Of a stretch of 64,000 nucleotides of DNA, positions 1 to 9,146 are shown in pieces; the first letter of the stretch is position 1; each line of letters opens with the position of its first letter. Made by a program: the position numbers and the translations under genes. Under the pieces are notes generated by a model. It did no database searches. It was given only the letters and a program-made list of their open reading frames with translations, and was not told the origin of the DNA. This DNA is from Chryseotalea sp. WA131a. Lineage in GTDB: Bacteria; Bacteroidota; Bacteroidia; Cytophagales; Cyclobacteriaceae. The stretch spans positions 3,410,001 through 3,474,000 of the forward strand of contig CP073016.1 of assembly GCA_025370075.1 (NCBI GenBank), written 5' to 3'.

Positions 1-1
1 A

Positions 2-1024
2 AAAATTTATAGTGATATCCTTAATCTTTCATACACCCGAAAATACACCATCTCGGGGGCAGGTGGCCAAAAATTGGTAGACGCCTTCCTTACAAACAAT
101 GTAACCTTTGATATGCCGGGTGTGCACGGGCAAGGGCACTCCATGTTGGTATTAGGTCAAGATTACCTGGAATTAAAAAACTCAATGGGCACCGAGGTGC
201 ACGGGATTTTAGGGTATGAACTTTTCAGTCGATTTGTGATAACCATTAACTACGAAGCCAAGCGGCTTACCTTGGAGTTGCCAAACAAATTCAAGCCCAA
301 GCGCTCTTACAAAGTATTGCCCATTACGGTAGAAGACACCAAACCCTTTGTTCATGTAAAATTACAAATGAACGACTCGGTAAAAGTAGATGCAAAGATG
401 TTGGTAGATAGCGGAGCAAGCCACGGTATATTTTTAGAATCCACTTCCGATAGCTTGATTCAAATCCCCGCAAAAAATATTGATGCTGTTTTGGGCCGAG
501 GACTAGGAGGAGTAATATTTGGGAAAATTGCCCGCATCAAATCAATGGATATTTCTGATTACCGATTGGAACAAGTGATTGCCAATTTCCCGTTGGACTA
601 TTCCCCCAAAGACACCACCAAAACGAATGCCCGAACTACCTTTCGCAATGGAAGTATTGGTGGTGACTTACTAAGCCGATTTACGGTTGTGTTTAATTTT
701 CCTGACGAGAAAATTTACCTAAAGAAAAATGCTGCCTTTAAAAAGAAATTTTATTATAGCCTCAGTGGTCTAACCGTGCGCGCGAAAGGCAATCGGCTTA
801 GCGAATTTGAAATTACGGATGTTCGCAAAAACACGCCTGCCGAACGCTCTGGAATACAAATTGGCGATCAATTGCTGTTTATAAACGGTTTTGATTTGAG
901 CGAGCTAGAGCTGAACAATGTCAATTCTCTTCTTAGCCAGAAGCCCGGAAAAAAAATAAAAGTTCAGGTGCTGAGAAACGGAGAGAAACTTAAAAAGGAA
1001 TTTACCCTTGAAAGTGTAATCTAG
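2..1024 (+). CDS. Retropepsin-like aspartyl protease with C-terminal PDZ domain (5' end outside window)
   Basis: The frame is open to the left edge, so the N-terminus is missing. The first half is a pepsin-like half-domain (GYELFSRF). A second half carries the DSGA catalytic motif at about position 407. The last ~80 residues form a PDZ domain with the GIQIGDQLLFING pattern. Single-chain proteins with two retropepsin halves plus PDZ are common periplasmic or secreted proteins in Bacteroidota. They are presumed to cleave peptides, but substrates are unknown. The gene ends next to a convergent gene on the minus strand, overlapping it by four bases. The domain call is fairly secure; the physiological role is not. 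Confidence 0.8.
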   Translation, partial: KIYSDILNLSYTRKYTISGAGGQKLVDAFLTNNVTFDMPGVHGQGHSMLVLGQDYLELKNSMGTEVHGILGYELFSRFVITINYEAKRLTLELPNKFKPKRSYKVLPITVEDTKPFVHVKLQMNDSVKVDAKMLVDSGASHGIFLESTSDSLIQIPAKNIDAVLGRGLGGVIFGKIARIKSMDISDYRLEQVIANFPLDYSPKDTTKTNARTTFRNGSIGGDLLSRFTVVFNFPDEKIYLKKNAAFKKKFYYSLSGLTVRAKGNRLSEFEITDVRKNTPAERSGIQIGDQLLFINGFDLSELELNNVNSLLSQKPGKKIKVQVLRNGEKLKKEFTLESVI

Positions 1025-1479
1025 TCTGCTAGCAACCGCATCAATTGACCTTTCCTTTTTCGGTATGCCTTTCTTAAAAACTGCTGGGCCGCACGAGGTG
1101 TAAAGGCTTGCGTTAGGCATTTATAGAGGCGTTCGGCTGTTAAGTTGGACTTCAACAAATAATTTAATGCCTCGTTATTTACGAAGTGTTGGTAATTCGA
1201 ATTTTTTAAAACAGTGATGGGAACATCTTTAGTTTTTCGATTGCGTGATAGCTGGTGGATAGTTTCTCGCAGTTCATGGTCTCCAATATTATCGTCAATC
1301 AAAATATAGGAAGGCGAAAACGTAGCCAAGCAATCCAGGCTACTGCGCAAATCAAAAGCGATTTTGGTAATGAAAGGCTGGTGCCTGATTTGATCTATGT
1401 GGTTTACCACATCGCTCAATTCAATGGGATTATTTCCCACCACCAACACCTGCCACTTTTTCTCTGCTTCTGTTATCAT
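1021..1479 (-). CDS. Receiver-like (CheY-fold) single-domain protein
   Basis: The 152-residue product looks like a response-regulator receiver domain: a beta strand with WQVLVVGNNP near the start, ILIDD at the expected phosphoacceptor strand, and a later PITVLK strand. There is no output domain, only a basic C-terminal helix rich in Arg and Lys. I chose the ATG at 1479 because the 31 codons upstream look like leader DNA rather than protein. The usual second acidic residue near the N-terminus is replaced (GNNP), so phosphorylation is uncertain. It converges on the aspartyl protease gene. It could be a degenerate receiver used as a protein-binding module. Confidence 0.55.
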   Translation of the reverse strand: MITEAEKKWQVLVVGNNPIELSDVVNHIDQIRHQPFITKIAFDLRSSLDCLATFSPSYILIDDNIGDHELRETIHQLSRNRKTKDVPITVLKNSNYQHFVNNEALNYLLKSNLTAERLYKCLTQAFTPRAAQQFLRKAYRKRKGQLMRLLAD

Positions 1480-1600
1480 AACACGAACTTTAAACGTAAC
1501 GATTAATAGCTCATTTAGTTGGATTGTAACCATGTTTTTTTGGAACTTGACATTCGTTAACAAATCATCCACAAAAGATTAAACATTCAAATACATTTCA

Positions 1601-2731
1601 TTGAAATTACTCAACAGAACAGAACCAAAAACAATTGTAATCGTTGGCGGAGGCTTAGCTGGCTTGGTCTGTGCGAATCTATTAAGCCAATCAGCCAAGG
1701 TAGTTTTACTTGAAAAAAAACAATATCCCTTTCATCGGGTGTGTGGTGAATATATTTCGAACGAAACTATTCCTTTTCTTAAAAGAAATGGACTCTATCC
1801 CAACTTTTTAGAATTGCCCTCCATTCGTCAGTTGTGGTTAACTTCGGTTAATGGACAAAAAGCAGAAATAGATTTGGGCTTAGGAGGGTTTGGCATCAGC
1901 CGATTTCAATTGGATCATTTTCTATATCAGAAGGCAAAAGAAAAAGGGGTAGCTGTTTTTGAAAATTGTGAAGCAACCCAAATCACCTTCCAAGATGAGT
2001 TGTTCGAGATTGAAACAACCAATAAAAAATTTACAGCCGATGTTGTGATCGGCTCGTTTGGCAAGCGTTCTCGTTTGGATAAAACGCTCCAGCGAAACTT
2101 CATTCAAAAAAAGTCTCCGTATGTAGGTATCAAGTATCATATCCGAACACAACATCCCAACCACGTAATTGCGCTTCATAATTTTAAAGATGGATATTGT
2201 GGCATCAGCAATATTGAAGAAGGAAAAAGCACGCTGTGTTACCTTACCCATCGCAACAACGTCCGGCAGTTCAAAAGCATTGCAGAAATGGAGCGGCAAG
2301 TATTGTTTAAGAACCCTTACCTCAAAAAAATGTTTAGCGAGTCAGAATTCCTGTACGAAAAGCCGGAGACCATCAATGAGATTTCGTTTGAAACCAAAGG
2401 CCCGATCGAGCAACATCTACTGATGAGTGGCGATGCCGCTGGGATGATTACTCCGCTCTGCGGCAATGGCATGGCACTGGCGATTCATTCGGCCAAAGTA
2501 GTAAGCGAACTGGTTCACCAATTTTTGCAAGGAGCGATAAATCGATCTCAATTGGAAAATCAATATGCGCAACAATGGAGAGCTTTATTTGCAAAGCGAT
2601 TGTGGGCTGGTCGACAAATACAAAACCTATTTGGCAGCGAGTGGGCTTCTAACATTGCGGTAAACTTGGCACGATACACTCCCTCTATCGCCCAGTTTTT
2701 GGTGAAGCAAACCCATGGGGATGAATTTTAG
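1601..2731 (+). CDS. FAD-dependent oxidoreductase, geranylgeranyl reductase/halogenase-like
   Basis: The 376-residue flavoprotein starts at TTG. A Rossmann dinucleotide-binding motif (IVGGGLAGLVCANLL) lies at residues 13-27. The second FAD motif, SGDAAGMITPLCGNG, lies near residue 270. This arrangement is typical of the geranylgeranyl reductase and aromatic hydroxylase branch. Relatives in Bacteroidota often sit beside type III polyketide synthases, and one lies 1.4 kb downstream here (4181-5278), with a UbiA prenyltransferase beyond it. A role in reducing or hydroxylating a lipid-like polyketide or isoprenoid is an inference from that context. The family is clear; the substrate is not. Confidence 0.75.
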   Translation: MKLLNRTEPKTIVIVGGGLAGLVCANLLSQSAKVVLLEKKQYPFHRVCGEYISNETIPFLKRNGLYPNFLELPSIRQLWLTSVNGQKAEIDLGLGGFGISRFQLDHFLYQKAKEKGVAVFENCEATQITFQDELFEIETTNKKFTADVVIGSFGKRSRLDKTLQRNFIQKKSPYVGIKYHIRTQHPNHVIALHNFKDGYCGISNIEEGKSTLCYLTHRNNVRQFKSIAEMERQVLFKNPYLKKMFSESEFLYEKPETINEISFETKGPIEQHLLMSGDAAGMITPLCGNGMALAIHSAKVVSELVHQFLQGAINRSQLENQYAQQWRALFAKRLWAGRQIQNLFGSEWASNIAVNLARYTPSIAQFLVKQTHGDEF

Positions 2732-2814
2732 ATGTATCGGATAGTCGGGTAAGCCACATAAAATCGATTTGCTTTCCATTTTCGCCTTCCTAACTTTAGC
2801 AATCAAATTCATTT

Positions 2815-3801
2815 ATGGAAACATCAAGAAGAGCCTTTTTACAAACCCTTGGCCTAATGGCCGGTTATGGGTTAACTACCAGCGTGGGGTTTTGTTGTTC
2901 AACCAAATCAACATCAGAAGAAACCCGCGATTCAACCAACACTGTTATGCAAACCCCAAAAGATATTTTCTTCAAGATTTCTTTAGCGGAATGGTCGCTT
3001 CACCGGATGCTCCAAGATAAAAAACTAGATCATCTTGATTTTCCTGCAAAGGCCAAGAATGATTTCGGTATTTCTGCCGTAGAATATGTCAATCAGTTTT
3101 TCTTTGACAAAGCAAAAGACAGCGCCTACTTAACCGAATTAAAGAAACGCTGCGATGACAATGGCGTTACCAGTGTTTTGATTATGTGCGACAACGAGGG
3201 TGGCATGGCCGATACCGATGCGAAGAAAAGAAAGCAAGCGGTTGAAAACCATTACAAGTGGGCTGATGCAGCTAAATTTTTAGGCTGCCACAGCATTCGC
3301 GTCAACTGCTTTGGCGAAGGCACACGCGAAGAAGTAGCGAAAGCCGGCACCGATGGCCTTCATCAATTAAGTGAGTATGCTCAACAAGTTGGCGTGAATG
3401 TAATTGTAGAAAATCATGGCGGATATTCATCGGATGGCCAATGGCTGAGCAAAGTAATTACCGATGTAGGTATGACCAACTGCGGCACACTGCCCGACTT
3501 TGGTAATTTTTGTGTTCGCAGAGAAAAGGGCGACATGTGGGAATCGAAGTGTATGGAATGGTACGATCGATACAAAGGAACGACCGAGATTTTGCCATTT
3601 GCAAAAGGGGTAAGTGCCAAGAGTTATGATTTTGATGCGAGTGGGAATTGCATTGAAACAGATTACGAAAAGATGCTGAAGATTGTAAAAGCGAGTGGCT
3701 ACACCGGTTACATTGGTATTGAGTATGAAGGAAGCGTGTTGTCAGAAGAAGAAGGGATACGGGCAACCAAGGCATTGTTAGAAAAATTTGGAAGAATCTA
3801 A
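2815..3801 (+). CDS. Sugar phosphate isomerase/epimerase-like TIM-barrel protein, exported
   Basis: The 328-residue protein has a twin-arginine-type leader (SRRAFLQ) followed by a hydrophobic stretch and a Cys pair near residue 27, so Tat export and possible lipidation are likely. The mature part is an AP-endonuclease-2/xylose-isomerase-like TIM barrel, with VENHGGYSSDG and LPDFGNF where the metal-binding residues normally lie and IGIEYEG near the end. Family members isomerise or epimerise sugars and inositols; this substrate is unknown. The stop codon overlaps the next ATG (TAATG), so it is co-transcribed with the rhodanese gene. Upstream lies a TAACTTTA box close to the -7 consensus. Confidence 0.75.
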   Translation: METSRRAFLQTLGLMAGYGLTTSVGFCCSTKSTSEETRDSTNTVMQTPKDIFFKISLAEWSLHRMLQDKKLDHLDFPAKAKNDFGISAVEYVNQFFFDKAKDSAYLTELKKRCDDNGVTSVLIMCDNEGGMADTDAKKRKQAVENHYKWADAAKFLGCHSIRVNCFGEGTREEVAKAGTDGLHQLSEYAQQVGVNVIVENHGGYSSDGQWLSKVITDVGMTNCGTLPDFGNFCVRREKGDMWESKCMEWYDRYKGTTEILPFAKGVSAKSYDFDASGNCIETDYEKMLKIVKASGYTGYIGIEYEGSVLSEEEGIRATKALLEKFGRI

Positions 3802-4187
3802 TGAAAAAAATATTACGGTTTTTATTCATTGCATTAATCACTTCGGTGGTCTCTTGTTCTACAAAAGAAAATGAAAATTTCGTTTTAGCGCCTCCCGATT
3901 TTCAAACAAAATTGAGCCAAGCACAAGATGCCTACTTGTTGGATGTGCGCACAAGTGAGGAGATTACAACGGGTATAATTGCCGGTGCGGTCAATATTAT
4001 CTATGATGAAAATTTTGCGCAAAAAATTTCTGAAGTGCCTCTTCAGCCAATATTTGTTTATTGTGCTTCGGGCAAGCGAAGCGCCAAGGCAGCAAAAATT
4101 TTGAGGGAAAAAGGTTATGCTCCTGTTTACGAACTAGCGGGTGGGCTTAATGCTTGGAAAGAAAAAGGGCTAAGTGTGAATCAATGA
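3801..4187 (+). CDS. Rhodanese-like domain lipoprotein
   Basis: The 128-residue product has a signal peptide ending in a lipobox (VVSC), then one rhodanese domain. The active-site loop VYCASGKRS carries the catalytic cysteine. LLDVRTSEEI and the closing GGLNAWKEKG are classic rhodanese signatures. It is probably a periplasm-facing lipoprotein that carries sulfane sulfur or binds a partner; single-domain forms are often of unknown role. It is translationally coupled to the preceding gene and overlaps the convergent polyketide synthase gene by seven bases. Confidence 0.85.
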   Translation: MKKILRFLFIALITSVVSCSTKENENFVLAPPDFQTKLSQAQDAYLLDVRTSEEITTGIIAGAVNIIYDENFAQKISEVPLQPIFVYCASGKRSAKAAKILREKGYAPVYELAGGLNAWKEKGLSVNQ

Positions 4188-5278
4188 TTTTGCACTTCCA
4201 ACACCATGCTCTCTAAAGTCAAGCCGGGGCCAAAAGCAAAGCTCAAAATCTTTTTTCTCGTATCCTCCTTGGTTAAGCGGAGGTAAATCTCATGCAAAAC
4301 AAAAAGCACTGTGGGTGACGACATGTTGCCAAAGTTTTTCAGCACTTCATAGGCATGTTGGTTTTGCAGTTTCGTTACGTTCAGTTCCGATTCAATGGCT
4401 TCCAATATCTTTTTCCCTCCAGGGTGAATGGCAAAATAATCGATATCCGAAAGTTGCTGTGAAATACTATTCAACAGCGAAGAAGTCAATTTTTTAATGC
4501 CGCCTTTGATCACATCTGGTACATACGATGAGAGCCTCATTTCAAAACCCATATCGCCCACCGTCCAGGCCATGTCATGTTCACCTTCGGTGGCAATCTC
4601 ACAAAAAAAGTTAAGTGGTTTTAGGTTTATTCCAGTGCGGGGAATGGCCTCCACAATCAATGCCGCAGATCCATCGGCAAATAGTGAGTTGGCAAGCAGA
4701 TTGTCTTCGGTGTTTTCTGGTTGAAAGTGAATGCTGCACAGCTCCGTGCAAACCACCAATACTTTTACTTTTGGATTTTTTTCACAAAATGCATTTGCCA
4801 ACTTCATGGCATTGAAGGCTGCATAACAACCCATAAAGTTGATGCAGGTGCGCTCAACGGAAGATTTCAATCCAAGGCTTCTGACCAAATCAATATCCAA
4901 ACCGGGAGCGTACATGCCCGTGCAACTCACTACTACCAAATGGGTAATTTCTGAACGTTTGAGATCATGTAGCTTCGCAAAACATTTTTCTGCAGCCGAT
5001 ACACTTACGTGAACGGCATGCTTTTGAAACAGTGCCATGCGCTGCTTGGTGGAGGGAAATGCTTCTGAATGGTTTGGATAAAAATCAAAATGACTCGCGC
5101 GGCTATAATCGTTGATGACCGAGTGCCGCGTTTCAATGCCGCTCAATCGGTGCAGTGCCCTCAACTTTCGCGCATCTTCGGCATCCAGCTTCATAGCCTT
5201 CACCATAAATTCAGCTATCGCTGATTGGGCAATTTTGTTTTCTGGATTGGCAGTGCCAATAGCGGTAATGAAGCTCAT
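4181..5278 (-). CDS. Type III polyketide synthase (chalcone synthase-like)
   Basis: The 365-residue protein has all three catalytic residues of type III polyketide synthases: Cys151 in NFMGCYAAF, His285 in AIHPGG and Asn318 in NFGNMSSPT. The C-terminal FGPGLTLESMVL is also typical. These enzymes extend an acyl-CoA starter with malonyl-CoA without an acyl carrier protein, giving pyrones or resorcinol-type lipids. The neighbouring FAD oxidoreductase and UbiA prenyltransferase suggest a modified alkyl-aromatic product. The methyltransferase that often accompanies such genes is absent here. The product cannot be predicted from sequence alone. Confidence 0.92.
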   Translation of the reverse strand: MSFITAIGTANPENKIAQSAIAEFMVKAMKLDAEDARKLRALHRLSGIETRHSVINDYSRASHFDFYPNHSEAFPSTKQRMALFQKHAVHVSVSAAEKCFAKLHDLKRSEITHLVVVSCTGMYAPGLDIDLVRSLGLKSSVERTCINFMGCYAAFNAMKLANAFCEKNPKVKVLVVCTELCSIHFQPENTEDNLLANSLFADGSAALIVEAIPRTGINLKPLNFFCEIATEGEHDMAWTVGDMGFEMRLSSYVPDVIKGGIKKLTSSLLNSISQQLSDIDYFAIHPGGKKILEAIESELNVTKLQNQHAYEVLKNFGNMSSPTVLFVLHEIYLRLTKEDTRKKILSFAFGPGLTLESMVLEVQNH

Positions 5279-5359
5279 CGTTCAAGTATAACAAAAAAGT
5301 TAGTCAATTGATTTAGTAAGCTGCTCAAATTTGTATCTTGAAAAATAATTGCGTGCAGC

Positions 5360-6250
5360 ATGTCATTCAAATCCACTTTTCTTCACCTTCGATTTCCGTT
5401 TAGCTACTTCTTATTACCTATTTATTTGTTTGCGTTGAGCCAAAGTCCAGACTTTACAGCCGATCGATTGTTATGGTCTTTTTTGCTCATCCATCTTTTT
5501 CTGTACCCCGCCAGCAATGGATACAACAGCTATTTCGATAAAGATGAAAAGAGCATCGGTGGGTTGAAGAATCCTCCACCGGTTGACAAAAGTCTTTACT
5601 ATTCTGCACTTGGTTTAGACGTGGTTGCCATCGGCCTTGCCGTCATAAAAATTGGAATCTTGTTTGCAACCATGCTGGTGATTTATGGATTGGCCAGCAA
5701 AGCTTATAGTCATCCTTCCATCCGATTAAAAAAATACCCGTTTGGGGGATGGTTAGTGACTGGATTTTTTCAAGGCTTCTTTACTTTTTTGATGAGCTAC
5801 GTGGGCATCAATCACGCAGAAATTGGCCATTTGTTTCAACTCAAAATTTTGATTCCTGCTGCATTGACCAGCGTAATGCTGTGGGGCAACTACCCCATGA
5901 CGCAGGTCTATCAACACGAAGAGGATGCTAAGCACGGTGATAAAACATTAAGTCTCTTGTTGGGCATACGCGGCACATTTATTTTTGTGCAGGCGGTGTT
6001 TGGAGTGGCTGCCTTTGGTTTTGCTTGGTTTTTTACCAATTATTATTCATTCGACTTTGCAATCAAATTTTTAATGGCATTGGCACCGGTGGTCATTTAT
6101 TTTATGTATTGGTTCTACCTGGTTTGGAAGGATGAATCGAAAGCGGACTTTTCACGCACCATGCGATTGAATTTTGTTTCTGCTACATGCCTTAATCTTT
6201 TCTTTCTGTATTTCTTTTTGGCGAATAGCCATTATGGGGGGTATTTTTAA
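5360..6250 (+). CDS. UbiA family prenyltransferase
   Basis: The 296-residue membrane protein has about eight to nine hydrophobic helices. The first aspartate-rich motif, NGYNSYFDKDEKS, lies at residues 53-65; the second, QHEEDAKHGDKTLS, lies near residue 190. Both bind the Mg-diphosphate of the prenyl donor in UbiA enzymes. It lies divergently from the type III polyketide synthase with 81 bases between starts, so the two may share a control region. It may prenylate the polyketide's aromatic product, which is inference. Menaquinone-type substrates are the alternative. Confidence 0.85.
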   Translation: MSFKSTFLHLRFPFSYFLLPIYLFALSQSPDFTADRLLWSFLLIHLFLYPASNGYNSYFDKDEKSIGGLKNPPPVDKSLYYSALGLDVVAIGLAVIKIGILFATMLVIYGLASKAYSHPSIRLKKYPFGGWLVTGFFQGFFTFLMSYVGINHAEIGHLFQLKILIPAALTSVMLWGNYPMTQVYQHEEDAKHGDKTLSLLLGIRGTFIFVQAVFGVAAFGFAWFFTNYYSFDFAIKFLMALAPVVIYFMYWFYLVWKDESKADFSRTMRLNFVSATCLNLFFLYFFLANSHYGGYF

Positions 6251-6369
6251 AGTGATGGTGACCATCTACCTATCGCAGGGAGATTCATAGATTTTATTTT
6301 ACTTTTAAGTTTAAGCCGTCAACTTGCAAATTTGGCAACGCTCAGGTTTTTAAATCAGCTCATTACCTT

Positions 6370-6377
6370 TACTTTTG
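6370..6377 (+). promoter_or_regulatory. Bacteroidota -7 promoter element (TACTTTTG)
   Basis: TACTTTTG matches the TAnnTTTG consensus exactly and lies seven bases before the ATG at 6385. The transcript leader would be very short or absent. No convincing -33 TTG was fixed. Confidence 0.5.
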
Positions 6378-6384
6378 AAGTCGC

Positions 6385-6894
6385 ATGATACTACTACGGA
6401 TAGCTTTCTTTACCTTGCTTACGCTTGGCTCGTCATGGGCGAATGTACACCCCGTCCACATTTCCGTTACTGAAATCAATTACAGCGAAAAGGATAAATC
6501 GTTTCAAATCACTTCGCGACTGTTTGTGGACGATACCGAACTTTCCATTCGGGCGTGGAAAAAAAATCCAGACTTGGATATACTCGAACCTAAAGGAGCA
6601 ACCACCCAACAATTGGTGGAAGAATATATGCGGTTACATTTAAAAGTTTGGATTGACGGAAAAATAATGAAGATGAATTTTTTGGCTGTTGAAAAAGAAG
6701 ATTTATCCTTTATCTGCTATATCGAAATACCCAACGTAAAAAAAGTAAAATCATTAAAAGTGCTAAACGATTGCATCATGGAAATGCATGACGACCAGTC
6801 GAACTTAGTGCATATTACTTATAAAGCTCCCGTAAAAAGTGTGCGGCTCACACGGCAAAACCCCGATGAAGTGTTTACCTTTGAAAAAAAATAA
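6385..6894 (+). CDS. DUF6702 family exported protein
   Basis: The 169-residue product begins with a signal peptide ending near SSWANVHP. It continues with the pattern seen in DUF6702 proteins of Bacteroidota (HPVHISVTEI, then a DDTE segment). Function is unknown; the fold is probably beta-rich and periplasmic. The next gene, tpiA, begins 11 bases after the stop, so both may share a transcript driven by the -7 element just upstream. Confidence 0.7.
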   Translation: MILLRIAFFTLLTLGSSWANVHPVHISVTEINYSEKDKSFQITSRLFVDDTELSIRAWKKNPDLDILEPKGATTQQLVEEYMRLHLKVWIDGKIMKMNFLAVEKEDLSFICYIEIPNVKKVKSLKVLNDCIMEMHDDQSNLVHITYKAPVKSVRLTRQNPDEVFTFEKK

Positions 6895-6905
6895 CCTACC
6901 TATTT

Positions 6906-7664
6906 ATGCGTAAAAAAATTGTTGCCGGCAACTGGAAAATGAATAAGACTTTAGAAGAAGCAAAAATTCTAACAGCTGAACTGATGGGCATGGTAGCCGA
7001 TGAAGTGAAAAGTAACACCGAAGTAATTATTTGTACACCCTTTCCCTATTTAATCAGTGTCAAGAATCAGTTGGGCAATTCCAACATAAAAGTTGGGGCG
7101 CAAAATTGTAGCGAACATGACTCAGGTGCCTACACAGGCGAAGTATCTGCCGCCATGATAAAATCAATCGATGTGCCTTATGTAATTGTTGGCCATAGCG
7201 AACGAAGACAATACTTTGGCGAAACCAACAAAATGTTAGCTGTCAAAGTAGATAAAGCATTGGCCAACTCCCTAACACCCATCTTCTGCTGTGGCGAGCC
7301 ATTGGAAATCCGTGAAAAGGGAGAACACGAAACGCTAGTAAAACAGCAGGTGGAAGAAAGCTTATTTCATTTATCGACTGATGTGCTTCAAAAGGTGGTG
7401 ATTGCATACGAACCTGTGTGGGCGATTGGCACTGGCAAAACAGCAACTTCACAACAAGCGCAAGATATGCACTTGGTTATCCGAAAGCATTTGGCTTCTA
7501 AGTATGGCCAGTCGGTTGCAGATTCTATTTCGATTCTGTACGGTGGCAGCGTAAAAGCAGACAATGCAAAAGAGCTTTTTGCTTGTGCAGATGTTGATGG
7601 CGGATTGGTAGGCGGTGCTTCCTTGAAGTCAAGAGAGTTTGTGGAAATTGTGAAGGCTTGTTAA
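6906..7664 (+). CDS. tpiA: Triose-phosphate isomerase
   Basis: The 252-residue protein has standard length and motifs: NWKMNK near the N-terminus with the substrate-binding lysine, the catalytic histidine in VGHSERR, the catalytic glutamate in YEPVWAIGTG, and the phosphate-binding YGGSVK loop. It interconverts glyceraldehyde-3-phosphate and dihydroxyacetone phosphate in cytoplasmic glycolysis and gluconeogenesis. The gene is intact and follows the DUF6702 gene in a likely operon. It converges with the membrane-protein gene at 7666. Confidence 0.98.
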   Translation: MRKKIVAGNWKMNKTLEEAKILTAELMGMVADEVKSNTEVIICTPFPYLISVKNQLGNSNIKVGAQNCSEHDSGAYTGEVSAAMIKSIDVPYVIVGHSERRQYFGETNKMLAVKVDKALANSLTPIFCCGEPLEIREKGEHETLVKQQVEESLFHLSTDVLQKVVIAYEPVWAIGTGKTATSQQAQDMHLVIRKHLASKYGQSVADSISILYGGSVKADNAKELFACADVDGGLVGGASLKSREFVEIVKAC

Positions 7665-7665
7665 G

Positions 7666-9060
7666 CTATTTAGCGATTCGTTTGTAGTAAATCCCTTCTC
7701 GCACATATTCCTTTTTCCATTTTGGAAGTCTATTTAAAAAAGGTTTCAGCCAATCGTTTTTATCCATAATGATTTCGGGCGCATCTTTTTCAAAACAGTT
7801 GTTAATCATCACAACGTTTTCAAAATATTCAGGATTCGTTAAAATCGAGTGCGATAGTTCTGCATTCAAGAAAAAACCGGCCATTTTATTGTTGACATAG
7901 AGCGGAAGATCATCTTCAAGGGTCATCACCCGTTTTTCGCTGATTGAGCCAGGGGATCTCGCTACTCTCATTTTTGAATAGTCAATCGCTTTTATGCTCC
8001 CTTCCTTTCCTAGCGTGCCAGTCACCAAAATTCCCACTACAAAAAGCCAGAGCGCTACTTCGGCAATACGTTTTCTTCTAATGAGCAACAAATAATGGCT
8101 AATAAAATAAGTTAAGGAGGGTACTATGGTGATGAAAGAGTGCGGTGTACGTTCGCGGGTAAAGGCAATTTCAATCAACGCAACAATCAGCCAGCCAAAC
8201 ATTACTTGCAATAGCTGCGATTGGTATTTGGTAAACCGCGCTTCGCGGTTTACCATAAAAAGTGAAAAACCAAAATAAACCAGTGGCACAAGACCGAGCA
8301 TCCCCAGCGAAGGCCAGCTAATCAACGAATGGTTACTCAACATGATATTGGCCAAATAAAATCGCTCAAAAAAAACCAAGGTGTGATCGCCATACCAGTA
8401 ATACATGATGAGGCAAGCGTGGGGCAGCAAAAAGCCAACCAGTATCAAAAAAACTTTGCGTAACGAAATGCGGGTGTAAACGGCCAGCAGTACAATGGTA
8501 CCAATCAAAAAAATGAAGTAGGTGAAAACCAGCAAAGAAGCCATGCCTATGTAAATACCCAAGTTCAACAATGTTTCATCACGTTGCACCCTAAATTCTA
8601 TTTCGCGGAAAATATTGTTCAAAGCAAAGAGCAAGAGAATGGACGCAAGCAATGGCGCAGAGAGATGAAAAAAATCGAATGAACAACAGCACAACACGGC
8701 AAACACCAAAGCGGGCAAGTAGGTGTTTTCGTTGTAGGCTTTATTGTTGATCAGCAAAATGGCAAAGTATGCTGCCGAAAAGAATATCAATAAAATAGCC
8801 ACCACATGTCTACCCACCAATCCTCTACCAAATAGCGTATCCGTAAACTCGCTAAACCACGCATGGATTGGGGCGGTGTGGTCCACAATCTCTACGTACA
8901 TGGCTTTGCCATCATTAAGTGCTTCCCCCACTACCATGGATTTTAACTCGGGTGAGGTGAGCTGCTGAGAAAACGTATAAAAAGTAAGGCCCGCTATCAA
9001 CAAAATCAAAAGTACCACCAACAGGCGGTAAGGATCGTTATATCTAAAGAATCGCAGCAT
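7666..9060 (-). CDS. Multi-pass membrane protein, uncharacterised (DUF6427-like)
   Basis: The 464-residue protein has roughly ten hydrophobic helices, starting with LLVVLLILLIAGLTF, and a soluble C-terminal tail of about 120 residues. The layout resembles membrane glycosyltransferase-like or DUF6427 proteins of Bacteroidota, but no catalytic motif was recognised. It lies divergently from rbfA and converges with tpiA. No function can be assigned. Confidence 0.55.
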   Translation of the reverse strand: MLRFFRYNDPYRLLVVLLILLIAGLTFYTFSQQLTSPELKSMVVGEALNDGKAMYVEIVDHTAPIHAWFSEFTDTLFGRGLVGRHVVAILLIFFSAAYFAILLINNKAYNENTYLPALVFAVLCCCSFDFFHLSAPLLASILLLFALNNIFREIEFRVQRDETLLNLGIYIGMASLLVFTYFIFLIGTIVLLAVYTRISLRKVFLILVGFLLPHACLIMYYWYGDHTLVFFERFYLANIMLSNHSLISWPSLGMLGLVPLVYFGFSLFMVNREARFTKYQSQLLQVMFGWLIVALIEIAFTRERTPHSFITIVPSLTYFISHYLLLIRRKRIAEVALWLFVVGILVTGTLGKEGSIKAIDYSKMRVARSPGSISEKRVMTLEDDLPLYVNNKMAGFFLNAELSHSILTNPEYFENVVMINNCFEKDAPEIIMDKNDWLKPFLNRLPKWKKEYVREGIYYKRIAK

Positions 9061-9132
9061 TTTTCAAACGGACAAATTTAAAACAAAGGAGTTAGCTTCT
9101 TAGCGTCTTTCAGCCAATCGAATAAATAAAAC

Positions 9133-9140
9133 TATCTTTG
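9133..9140 (+). promoter_or_regulatory. Bacteroidota -7 promoter element (TATCTTTG) before rbfA
   Basis: TATCTTTG is an exact TAnnTTTG match ending six bases before the ATG at 9147. Transcription from it would give an essentially leaderless mRNA for rbfA and the following permease. It also argues against the in-frame TTG at 9138, which lies inside the box. Confidence 0.6.
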
Positions 9141-9146
9141 CCAACT

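Noticed and set aside
2815..5278. A single operon for the polyketide locus
   Set aside because: The synthase is on the opposite strand to its neighbours, and the TIM-barrel and rhodanese genes have no evident link to the pathway.
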